Notes under the pieces: model-generated
Told to the model about the DNA's origin: nothing
What the model saw: only the letters and a program-made list of their open reading frames with translations
The model's database searches: none
Shown here: in pieces, positions 9,101 to 15,885 of the stretch
Layout of the letters: every line of letters starts with the position of its first letter
How positions within the stretch are numbered: position 1 is the stretch's first letter
Made by a program: the position numbers and the translations under genes
Source of the DNA: Bacteroidales bacterium UBA5326
GTDB lineage: Bacteria > Bacteroidota > Bacteroidia > Bacteroidales > UBA932
NCBI GenBank assembly: GCA_002408205.1
Contig: DHQY01000009.1
Span: 124,001-188,000 of the forward strand
Length of the DNA: 64,000 bases
Direction of reading: 5' to 3'

Positions 9101-9846
9101 GTTATTATTCCATCGGTTACAGTCACTCCGCCCCAGGTTTCAATAGGTTCTGCGGAGTTCCAGTTTGTTTTTTTTGCCTCGGCCCAGTTTGTCCCGCCCA
9201 ACGCGTCGTACAAGGCCATCAGGTCCGTACGCAGAGGGTTCTCTTTCTGGTTAAGGGTTATGTTCTGTGCAGCGGCAATGCCCGCATTGTCTTTTATGGT
9301 AATGATACCGGTCCGGGCAGGCCCCGTGTTGGCCGCCACCTGGAAAGCCAGTGTGACGGAAGAAAGCGCTTTGGTCCCGGTATACTGGATCCAGCTTTTT
9401 GCTGACTCTTCAATGGTTACCGTGTAGTTGGTATTGTATTGAAGAGTTATGGAATAATTGCCTCCGGCATGTTCAATAGTGTTGTTACCGGAGGCAATAA
9501 GTGTATTCTTTGCACCCTGGGTAATGGATATGGTCGCCTGCAGAGTCCCGCTCTTGACAGTAAGAGTGCCCTTTTGCTCATCGGCAGAAGTAGCAGCCGC
9601 AGCGGTCAGCGTAAGCGTTGTATTTCCCGACCCGGAAGTGGGAGACACCGAAAATCCTTTGCCGGATACCGATGCCGTCCAGGACATACTGTTAGTTGTC
9701 AGATTAATGGTTTCCGTCCCCCCTTCCTGCGTGAAAGTCACGGTGGTGGGATTGGCATCCAGATGAGGTTCGTCCGGTTTGCAGCTGGTTGCGTTGAAAA
9801 CCAGTGCAGCAAAGACAATAATAATGGAAGGTATAAATTTATTCAT
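6169..9846 (-). CDS. BACON + leucine-rich-repeat surface lipoprotein (1225 aa)
   Basis: Predicted lipoprotein: signal peptide ending ATSC with the lipidated Cys at residue 22. Domains in order: two BACON-like beta-sandwiches (about 30-113 and 115-203); two tandem LRR cassettes of about 270 residues (206-475 and 482-752), each opening with an ALYDALGGTNW-type cap and carrying plant-like LxGxLP repeats; a fibronectin-III-like domain (757-843, PTVSEITVTELTYNKISV); a carboxypeptidase-regulatory-like domain (847-1000) with a Ser/Thr/Ala-rich insert near 880-945; and a C-terminal domain (1001-1225) I do not recognise. BACON domains in Bacteroidota often accompany glycan or mucin binding; no catalytic domain is seen, so a binding or adhesion role is an inference. 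It lies 34 bp downstream of its shorter paralogue, probably in the same transcript. Confidence 0.85.
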   Translation of the reverse strand: MNKFIPSIIIVFAALVFNATSCKPDEPHLDANPTTVTFTQEGGTETINLTTNSMSWTASVSGKGFSVSPTSGSGNTTLTLTAAAATSADEQKGTLTVKSGTLQATISITQGAKNTLIASGNNTIEHAGGNYSITLQYNTNYTVTIEESAKSWIQYTGTKALSSVTLAFQVAANTGPARTGIITIKDNAGIAAAQNITLNQKENPLRTDLMALYDALGGTNWAEAKKTNWNSAEPIETWGGVTVTDGIITKLNLSGFGLKGQLPEVIGSFTDITSLNLGSNPDLTGPLPQVIGNLVKLETLNAVTTGLQGPLPASMGNLVNLTNLQLNKNNISGTIPLEWAGMTALKNFGMYETQLSGPLPDAIFTGWKHIGTLLLNDNPKLTGELPEALGNMTTDNTIFNVQLHNCNFTGGIPESWGNIPEVSKQLYLYGNKLTYPVPLAIQNHPSWTPERWDKMKDASVHYLRSQQNSVYLELEEVPDAQRELLMSLYNTLDGANWVKAKKTNWGSDEDISTWGGVTVANDAITRIDLSGFGLKGSLPGIIGDFSLLTYLNLSSNPKLTGSLPSDIGTLSNLTTFLAETTGLEGSLPAAMGSLQKLTNLQLNNNNITGTIPAEWAGMTALKNFSLSNTKISGPLPAALFTGWKHIGSLMLHSNPNLTGLLPEALGNMTTDNTTFNVHLYDCNFTGGIPESWGNIPAVSAELRLYGNKLTEPVPSAVIAHPSWTTDKWNSTKPGTTTHYIRTQQNGVYLALDAIPPTVSEITVTELTYNKISVKATVENDGGENVTVRGFIFGTTNRKVGAGTGDFSASFTGLNSNTTYTVKAYATNAAGTTYSAEKVITTPVYSELNLTLTGKDNQAIAYTYVYFTRIGDNATQATAGKSASSVPGTRSGHLSASSTDEALRKAAGIMAGYLKPFAAEIVANRNKLKQTLNSTSVRPRLTTKGTETVDYTVVTNANGMATVADIRPGLYAVRMQTTGYVPFYAQINVPQGDTAIELPGVPTLEVTLPFISVFKENTATRAFASSHADDNILAIVNMDPSAVASHIGKRVDNLVFCPMDTTSSLAIIALTKEDLEATYAIFDAMIDDEGHINTENLSQTELLSFMQDHARRLVMISKVTPCQTNTVSQPENNFKKIMFSQMDSSVKNLLLGLGITEDDKITIAQNKGLVINMIISQQGTHPVLLTDGAGPAVSGGNLLGLTSNTGVSTLSDVGYQGNWHLGATLK
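7591..9231 (-). repeat. Tandem pair of about 810-bp LRR cassettes (long paralogue)
   Basis: Cassette A is 8422-9231 and cassette B 7591-8403. Both encode the same order: cap (LYDALGGTNW / LYNTLDGANW), KKTNW, WGGVTV, LSGFGLKG, a run of LTGxLP repeats, EWAGMTALKNF, TGWKHIG, GNMTTDNT, CNFTGGIPESWGNIP, HPSWT, and a terminal R(S/T)QQN.VYL.L. This is duplication of a whole folding unit rather than of single repeats. Confidence 0.85.
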
Positions 9847-9880
9847 AGCTCAAAGACGCAAAAAGGGAAGATTTAGCTGC

Positions 9881-12118
9881 TTATTCGGTAGCAGCTAAAT
9901 CCAGAAACACATTATTTTGTTGAGTACGGATATAGTGAATATCGGTGTTAAGTTTATAACTGTCCCATTTGTCGGATGTCCACGAGGGATGGTTTTGAAC
10001 AGCTGCCGGTACGGGTTGGGTGAGTTTGTTCCCATAAACGCGCAATTGCTTGGAAACTTGTGGTATATTGCCCCAAGAAGCCGGAATGCCTCCCGTGAAA
10101 TTACATTCGTACATATGGATGTTAAATATTGAGTTATCTGTGGTCATGGTGCACAGTCCTTCGGGCAGCGGTCCGCTCAGGTTGGGATTGTTATTCAGGA
10201 GCATGGATCCTATGTGTTTCCACCCGGTAAAAATAGCCTCGGGCAGCGGTCCCGATATTTTGGTGTTGAACATTCCAAAACTTTTGAGAGCCTTCATGCC
10301 GGCCCATTCGGCCGGAAGGGTACCTGTTATGTTGTTATTGTTCAACTGCAGATTCGTGAGCTTGCTCAGATTTCCCATAGAGGCAGGCAGCGGTCCTTCC
10401 AGTCCGGTGGTAACAGCCATGAGAGCGTCCAGATTTATCAGATTCCCTATCTCGTTAGGCAGAGGTCCGGTCAGATTGGGGTTGCTTCCCAGGTTCAGAG
10501 AAGTAAGCGACGTAAATTCACCAATAATAGCGGGTAACTGACCTTTTAGCCCAAAACCGCTGAGATTCAGTTTAGTCACCATCCCGTTTTCCACGGTCAC
10601 TCCACCCCATGTCTCAACGGGTTCGGTGGTGTTCCAGTTAGTCTTTTTGGCAGTTGCCCAGTTATCACCGTCCAGTGCGTTGTACAGAGCCATGAGCAGT
10701 TCGTATTGAGATACGGCCAGATTGAGGTATACACCGTTTTGCTGTGTACGGACATAATGTGTGTTGACATCTTTCATTTTATCCCATTTATCGGCGGTCC
10801 ATGAAGGATGTGCCTGGACAGAGAGAGGAACCGGTTCTGTCAGTTGATTCCCGTAAATGTACAGCTGCTTGGAAACATTCGGAATATTTCCCCAGGATTC
10901 GGGAATTCCTCCGGTAAAATTACAGTTGTACATCTGAATATTGAAGATTGTGTTGTCTGTTGTCATATTACCCAGGGCTTCGGGCAGCGGGCCGTTCATG
11001 TTTTGGTTATCGTACAGCAACAGGGTGCCAATGTGTTTCCAGGAAGTGAAGATGGCCTCGGGCAGCGGAGTGGAAAGGTCTGTGCTGTACAGACCAAGAT
11101 TTTTAAGTTCGGTCATCCCCGCCCACTCGACAGGAATGGTACCGGAAATATTGTTTTTACTCAGCTGCAGGTTATTCATCTTTGTAAGATTACCCATACT
11201 TGCCGGTAATTGGCCACCCAGACCGGTAGTGACAGCCAGGAAAGATTCCAGGTTAACCAGGTTTCCCATATCGGAGGGCAGTGAACCGGTCAGATTGGGG
11301 TTGCTTCCCAGGTTCAGAGAAGTAAGATCGGTAAATGAAGAAACCGAAGCGGGCAGATCGCCTTTAAGTCCAAATCCGCTTAAATTCAATTTGGTCAGTT
11401 TCCCGTTTTCAATGGTTACGCCGCCCCATGTCTCAATGGGTTCTTCTGAGTTCCAGTTGGTTTTTTTGGAAGCTGTCCAGTTTGCCCCGTCCAGTGCGTT
11501 GTATAGTCCCAAGAGGGCAGTGCGCAGGGGATTTTCTTTCTGAGTGAGCGTAATGGTCTGGGTGGCAGCAATGCCGGCGGCATCTTTTACAGTGATCACC
11601 CCAGTACGTTCGCTTCCATTGTTAGCAGCCACCTGGAAAGCAAGAGTCGCACTTGACAGTCCTTTGGTTCCGGTGTACTGTATCCACGATGTGGCAGCCG
11701 GTGCAATTTCCACCTGGTATGTCGTGTTGTATTGCAGAGTCACCGTATAGGCACCTCCGGCTGCGTCAATGGTATTGTTTCCTGTTACGATAAGCGTATT
11801 CTTCGCTCCCTGGGAAATCGTTACGGTGGCCGACAAGGTCTCGCTCTTTATAGTCAGCGTACCCGTCTGGTCATCGGGAGAAGTGGCAGCATCGGCTTTC
11901 AGTGACAGTACGGCATCGCCCGTTCCGGAAGCGGGGCTTACCGAAAAGCCGTTCCCCGTTACCGTAGCGGTCCATGTTACATTGGAAGATACCGAAATGT
12001 TTTCGGTACCTCCTTGCTGAGTGAACGAAATAGACAGAGGTGTCACCTCCATCCGCGGATCTTCCTGGCAGCTTACCACGCCAAAGACCACAAAAAGTGC
12101 TAATACTATTTTTTTCAT
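9881..12118 (-). CDS. BACON + leucine-rich-repeat surface lipoprotein (745 aa)
   Basis: Paralogue of the downstream 1225-residue protein, but without its C-terminal domains. The signal peptide ends VVSC with the lipidated Cys at 17. Two BACON-like domains (about 22-108 and 109-196) are followed by two LRR cassettes (199-468 and 471-742), and the protein stops just after the last cassette (RTQQNNVFLDLAATE). The ATG overlaps the stop of the mrp-type gene in ATGA (12115-12118), which indicates operon membership and translational coupling. LRR consensus LxGxLP with N/T ladders resembles extracellular plant and bacterial LRR proteins that bind proteins or glycans; the actual ligand is unknown. It lacks obvious catalytic motifs. 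Confidence 0.85.
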   Translation of the reverse strand: MKKIVLALFVVFGVVSCQEDPRMEVTPLSISFTQQGGTENISVSSNVTWTATVTGNGFSVSPASGTGDAVLSLKADAATSPDDQTGTLTIKSETLSATVTISQGAKNTLIVTGNNTIDAAGGAYTVTLQYNTTYQVEIAPAATSWIQYTGTKGLSSATLAFQVAANNGSERTGVITVKDAAGIAATQTITLTQKENPLRTALLGLYNALDGANWTASKKTNWNSEEPIETWGGVTIENGKLTKLNLSGFGLKGDLPASVSSFTDLTSLNLGSNPNLTGSLPSDMGNLVNLESFLAVTTGLGGQLPASMGNLTKMNNLQLSKNNISGTIPVEWAGMTELKNLGLYSTDLSTPLPEAIFTSWKHIGTLLLYDNQNMNGPLPEALGNMTTDNTIFNIQMYNCNFTGGIPESWGNIPNVSKQLYIYGNQLTEPVPLSVQAHPSWTADKWDKMKDVNTHYVRTQQNGVYLNLAVSQYELLMALYNALDGDNWATAKKTNWNTTEPVETWGGVTVENGMVTKLNLSGFGLKGQLPAIIGEFTSLTSLNLGSNPNLTGPLPNEIGNLINLDALMAVTTGLEGPLPASMGNLSKLTNLQLNNNNITGTLPAEWAGMKALKSFGMFNTKISGPLPEAIFTGWKHIGSMLLNNNPNLSGPLPEGLCTMTTDNSIFNIHMYECNFTGGIPASWGNIPQVSKQLRVYGNKLTQPVPAAVQNHPSWTSDKWDSYKLNTDIHYIRTQQNNVFLDLAATE
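9893..11524 (-). repeat. Tandem pair of about 810-bp LRR cassettes (short paralogue)
   Basis: Cassette A is 10715-11524 and cassette B 9893-10708, with the same internal order as the cassettes in 7591-9231. This makes four copies of one unit within 4 kb, plus a diverged fifth at the 3' end of the lipoprotein gene 44061-46592. Confidence 0.85.
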
Positions 12119-12981
12119 TGTTCCAGTAAAGAAATTAATGTTTGAGCCAATTCCCGGAATGCAACAGCAGCCGGATGGTCTTCATTGGCCACCGGAATGC
12201 CGGAGTCGCTGCGGTCGCAGATACCCTGTACTAAAGGAATACGGGCAAGCAAAGGCAGGTGGTATTTTTTTGCAAGGGCTTCACCTCCACCTTTCCCAAA
12301 AATATAGTATTTGTTTTCGGGAAGTTCTTCAGGTGTGAACCAGGCCATGTTCTCTACCAGACCGTAAACACGTTTGTTAAGGTCTTTGTGGAAGAACATG
12401 TTCAGGCATTTTTCCACGTCCGCGACGGCAACCTGTTGAGGTGTAGTTACAACTATTCCCCCGCTCAGTTTGATATCATGCATAAGGCTTATATGGATAT
12501 CTCCTGTTCCCGGGGGGAGGTCTATGAGAAGGAAATCGAGCGGTCCCCAGTTTGTTTGCAGAATCAGTTGTTTGAGCGCATTGCTGGCCATTGGTCCGCG
12601 CCATATAAGAGCCTGTTCGGGTGATGCAAAGTAACCAATAGAGATCCATTTAACGCCATATTTATTTATAGGGTTAAATACCTGCATGTTGGCGTCAATG
12701 ACATCTACCGTTGGCTGCTCACCGGTTGTGCCGGTAAGTGTTGGAACGGAGGGCCCATAAATATCTGCATCGGCAAGACCTACGCGATATCCCTGCAACG
12801 ATAGTGCTACAGCCAGATTAACGGCCACAGTGGATTTTCCCACTCCGCCTTTTCCGCTGGCTATGGCAATAACGTGTTTTACATCTTTCAATCCTTCATT
12901 CCCCAAAGGGGGAATATCTTCTTTGTGTTTGTTCGCTTTTGGTTGAACAGGCTTCATAGCCTTATAATCAACGGGATTCAT
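12115..12981 (-). CDS. Mrp/NBP35-family P-loop ATPase (Fe-S carrier type)
   Basis: P-loop NTPase of the Mrp/ApbC/NBP35 family, proteins that carry and transfer iron-sulfur clusters. The deviant Walker A GKGGVGKST spans residues 43-51, followed by the ADADIYGPSVP motif, LIDLPPGTGD (Walker B) and TTPQQVAVADVEK. At 288 residues it lacks the N-terminal MIP18/DUF59 domain of longer Mrp proteins. The C-terminal CxxC that binds the bridging cluster in many homologues is not present: the corresponding segment reads ENMAWFTPEELPENKYYIFG. Fe-S function is therefore inferred from the family only. The gene starts 4 bp after the S46 peptidase gene ends and overlaps the next lipoprotein gene by 4 bp. Confidence 0.88.
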   Translation of the reverse strand: MNPVDYKAMKPVQPKANKHKEDIPPLGNEGLKDVKHVIAIASGKGGVGKSTVAVNLAVALSLQGYRVGLADADIYGPSVPTLTGTTGEQPTVDVIDANMQVFNPINKYGVKWISIGYFASPEQALIWRGPMASNALKQLILQTNWGPLDFLLIDLPPGTGDIHISLMHDIKLSGGIVVTTPQQVAVADVEKCLNMFFHKDLNKRVYGLVENMAWFTPEELPENKYYIFGKGGGEALAKKYHLPLLARIPLVQGICDRSDSGIPVANEDHPAAVAFRELAQTLISLLEQ

Positions 12982-12985
12982 TTTT

Positions 12986-15133
12986 TTATTTTTTTATTTT
13001 TAACTCATCCAGCAGGTACCCTGCTTCTCCGTATTTATCCATGATAAACAGAACATAACGAATGTCAACGGAAATACAACGCTGAAGTTCCGGTTCAAAA
13101 ATCACATCTCCGCTCATGGACTCCCAGTTACCATCAAAAGCCAGGCCAATAAGTTCGCCGTCGGCGTTCAAAACAGGAGAGCCGGAATTTCCTCCGGTAA
13201 TATCGGTATTGGCAATGAAACCGGTAACCAGTTCTTTGCCAGGCTCTGCATATTGTCCGTAGTCTTTTGCCTTATAAAGTTCTTTGAGCTTTTCGGGTAC
13301 AATAAATTCCCAATTATCGGGATCTTCTTTTTCCATAACGCCGGTCAGCGTGGTGTAATAATCATAAATAACAGCGTCTTTTGGCTTGTATTTAAGAACA
13401 TTACCATAGGTAAGACGCATAGAAAAATTCGCATCGGGGTACATGGCGTTGCCTTTTCGCATTTCCGTCATGCCGGCTATAAAATTCCTGTGTCCCCTAT
13501 TGTATTGTGCAGCAAAAGGTGCAATGGCTTTCTGGCATTCTGCCATTTTAATATTTACCGATTCTCCCAGTTTATAGGCCGGGTCATCCTTTATGATATT
13601 TATCACGGCCTCCTGTCCGGATTCGCCGGCAGCATACTGAGCGGCAAGATCGTACACCTTTTGCGGATCTGCAAACAATGACTTGGCAAACAGGTCTTCC
13701 ACATAGGCGTCCGAATTGCCTGCATAATCTTTCTCTATAGTTTCATAGACAGAGGGATAATGTTGTTTGTCCACTCTCAGCGCAAAGATCTTTAACATTG
13801 CTTTGGCAACTTTTATGTCCGTGGGCATGTTGTAGTTGGCATAAAAGCGGTCTATCTGAGACTTAAGTGCATCTGCGTCTGCTTTTGCGGTCTGGCGCCC
13901 GAAAGGACGGAGAGCAAAGCTGCTGATTTCTATATTACGCAGCGATTCCGACAGATACCTGCTGACGTATTGCATTTCCCACTGACCTTTTATAGACTCT
14001 TCAATATCCTGTAATGCGGTCCCGTATTTTTCTCTGCGGCTTTTCTTTGCTTCCACCCATTTGGTGAAAGCTGCTTCTTCGCCTGCTCTGCGTGCTTTTA
14101 CACCCAGTTTGTCAAACGTCTCGTTCATTCCGGTCCATTTCTTCCAGGCGTTGGTACTGCCGGAATATTTACTGGCATACTGCAATTGAACTTTTGGATT
14201 GGCAAGCATATCTTCCAGAAGCACATCCTGGCGGATTGTGCGAACTTCAATCCCAATGTTATTGGTGAGTTTTTCCTGACGGTCAACCTCTATGGAGGTC
14301 ATAAAACGGGTAGTCGTGCCCGGGTAGCCCAGTGTCATAACAAAATCGCCCTCTTTTATGCCTTTGAGGCTGATAGCAAGGGAGCGTGCGGGACGGTAAG
14401 GCCGGTTTTCAGGAGAATAATCGGCCGGTTTATTGTCCGGTCCTGCATATATACGGAACATAGAGAAATCACAGGTATGGCGGGGCCACATCCAGTTGTC
14501 GGTATCGGCTCCGAATTTACCTATTGAAGACGGTGGCGCCCCAACAAAACGTATATCGTTATAAATTTTAAAAACGACCAGATAATAACTGTTTCCGCCG
14601 TACATACTGTAGAGTCTTCCCTGGCAGTCGGGGTATTCCTTCTTAGCCTTTTCGCTCCATTCGCGGCTGAGTTTCATTTCTGTTGCCGAGCGTGAGTCTT
14701 CAGTCGTACAAGTGTCCAGAACAGCCTGTATCTCTTTGGTCACATCGGTCATGCTTTCCATGAAAGAAACGCTCAGTCCGGGCGCAGGCAATTCTTCTGC
14801 CCTGTTTTTTGCCCAATATCCGTCTTTCAGGTAATTGTTTTCCACGGTACTTAATGCTTGGATCACACCATACCCGCAATGGTGATTTGTCAGCAACAGA
14901 CCTTCGTCGGATACAACTTCTCCGGTACAGCCTCCGCCAAAAATAACAATGGCATCTTTGATGCTGGAGTGGTTAATGTTGTAAATGTCTTCCGGGCTCA
15001 ACCTAAGGCCAGCATCCTTCATTCCTTTGGCGTTCAGTTGGTTAATAAGAGGAAGGAGCCACATTCCCTCGTCAGCGGTAGCAGTGCCTCCCAACAGGAT
15101 GATACTGCACAATAGTAAACTCAGTTTTTTCAT
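12986..15133 (-). CDS. S46-family dipeptidyl-peptidase, DPP7-like
   Basis: Secreted or periplasmic serine exopeptidase that removes dipeptides from oligopeptide N-termini; such enzymes feed peptide-fermenting Bacteroidales. A Sec signal peptide covers residues 1 to about 21 (MKKLSLLLCSIILLGGTATA). The trypsin-like catalytic site shows LLLTNHHCGYG (His 84/85), an Asp in the DTDNWMWPRHTCDFS region and GGNSGSP (Ser 650). The residue 18 positions after that Ser is Gly 668 in FDGNWE. In characterised S46 enzymes Gly there marks the DPP7 type (hydrophobic P1) and Arg marks DPP11 (Asp/Glu). I use the ATG at 15131-15133; an in-frame TTG just upstream is unlikely. A -7 box lies 24 nt before the start. 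Confidence 0.93.
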   Translation of the reverse strand: MKKLSLLLCSIILLGGTATADEGMWLLPLINQLNAKGMKDAGLRLSPEDIYNINHSSIKDAIVIFGGGCTGEVVSDEGLLLTNHHCGYGVIQALSTVENNYLKDGYWAKNRAEELPAPGLSVSFMESMTDVTKEIQAVLDTCTTEDSRSATEMKLSREWSEKAKKEYPDCQGRLYSMYGGNSYYLVVFKIYNDIRFVGAPPSSIGKFGADTDNWMWPRHTCDFSMFRIYAGPDNKPADYSPENRPYRPARSLAISLKGIKEGDFVMTLGYPGTTTRFMTSIEVDRQEKLTNNIGIEVRTIRQDVLLEDMLANPKVQLQYASKYSGSTNAWKKWTGMNETFDKLGVKARRAGEEAAFTKWVEAKKSRREKYGTALQDIEESIKGQWEMQYVSRYLSESLRNIEISSFALRPFGRQTAKADADALKSQIDRFYANYNMPTDIKVAKAMLKIFALRVDKQHYPSVYETIEKDYAGNSDAYVEDLFAKSLFADPQKVYDLAAQYAAGESGQEAVINIIKDDPAYKLGESVNIKMAECQKAIAPFAAQYNRGHRNFIAGMTEMRKGNAMYPDANFSMRLTYGNVLKYKPKDAVIYDYYTTLTGVMEKEDPDNWEFIVPEKLKELYKAKDYGQYAEPGKELVTGFIANTDITGGNSGSPVLNADGELIGLAFDGNWESMSGDVIFEPELQRCISVDIRYVLFIMDKYGEAGYLLDELKIKK

Positions 15134-15147
15134 CAATAGAATTATAA

Positions 15148-15165
15148 TATTATCTTACAAATGTA
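15148..15165 (-). promoter_or_regulatory. Promoter of S46 peptidase operon
   Basis: The minus-strand -7 box TACATTTG occupies 15158-15165. Including the initially transcribed region, the 18 bp at 15148-15165 are identical to 27326-27343, the promoter of a TPR lipoprotein. Confidence 0.65.
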
Positions 15166-15169
15166 ATCA

Positions 15170-15778
15170 TTATTGCCACTTAAAACTCTTTCTGTGGTAT
15201 GGGCTGGGCCCGAATTCCGCCAATGCTTTCCGGTGTACCGGAGTAGGATATCCTTTATTGATATTCCAGTTATATTCCGGATACCGGAAATGAATGCCTT
15301 CCATATATTCGTCCCGGCAGGTTTTGGCCAGGACCGAGGCGGCGGCTATCGGGGCAAAGCGGCTGTCGCCTTTAACAAAACAACCGTGCGGGATACAGGG
15401 ATCAGTTATACCGCACCCTCCGCCGGGGTGGTAGTTATAAAATTTATTGCCGTCTACGAGTATAAAATCGGGTTTTATGGACAGGCCGTCAAGGGCCCTG
15501 TGCATGGCCGTAATGGAAGCGCGCAAAATGTTCCAGCGGTCAATTTCTTCCGGAGAGCAAAATGCAACGGACCAGGCCACTGCCTTGTCACGAATGTATT
15601 CACGAACTTCCAGCCGGTGTTTTTCAGTCATTTTTTTGGAGTCGTCCAAAAGAGGATGATCGAAACCCTCAGGCAATATTACCGCAGCTGCAAATACAGG
15701 TCCGGCCAGACACCCTCTTCCGGCTTCGTCGCATCCGGCCTCCAGACGGCCGGGGATCAAACAGGGTTTCAGTTTCAC
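15170..15778 (-). CDS. rnhB: Ribonuclease HII
   Basis: Cleaves RNA in RNA-DNA hybrids, including single ribonucleotides misincorporated in DNA. The type 2 RNase H core is clear: AGCDEAGRGCLAGPV (first Asp and Glu), LLDDSKKM, ILVDGNKF (third acidic residue) and TCRDEYME (fourth). I start it at GTG 15776-15778 (VKLKPCLIPGRLEAGCDEAG), giving 202 residues, the usual RNase HII length. The longer frame to 15871 would run through the -7 box at 15784-15791 and gives unrelated sequence. The GTG lies only 5 nt downstream of the box, so this transcript may also be leaderless. Confidence 0.93.
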   Translation of the reverse strand: MKLKPCLIPGRLEAGCDEAGRGCLAGPVFAAAVILPEGFDHPLLDDSKKMTEKHRLEVREYIRDKAVAWSVAFCSPEEIDRWNILRASITAMHRALDGLSIKPDFILVDGNKFYNYHPGGGCGITDPCIPHGCFVKGDSRFAPIAAASVLAKTCRDEYMEGIHFRYPEYNWNINKGYPTPVHRKALAEFGPSPYHRKSFKWQ

Positions 15779-15783
15779 GTATG

Positions 15784-15791
15784 CAAAGGTA
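15784..15791 (-). promoter_or_regulatory. -7 box of rnhB
   Basis: CAAAGGTA on plus, TACCTTTG on minus, 5 nt before the GTG start of rnhB. The divergent fusA2-like promoter is 41 bp away, so this pair is not of the compact mirror type. Confidence 0.65.
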
Positions 15792-15832
15792 ATATATAGC
15801 GTCAAACACACGTTTGTACAATGAAATTTTAT

Positions 15833-15840
15833 TACCTTTG
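15833..15840 (+). promoter_or_regulatory. -7 box of fusA2-like gene
   Basis: TACCTTTG, 45 nt upstream of the ATG at 15886. The leader is AT-rich with no Shine-Dalgarno sequence. Confidence 0.65.
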
Positions 15841-15885
15841 TCCGCTTATAAGATCTGAAAATACAATACATAACATATTTTTTTC

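Noticed and set aside
8576..9427. 283-codon open frame on plus strand
   Set aside because: Antisense shadow of the LRR cassettes; low-complexity translation, no start context, and the minus-strand frame has clear domains.
7591..11524. LRR-encoding repeats as a CRISPR or transposon signature
   Set aside because: Repeats are in-frame, about 810 bp, diverged and protein-coding; no spacers, transposase or terminal inverted repeats.
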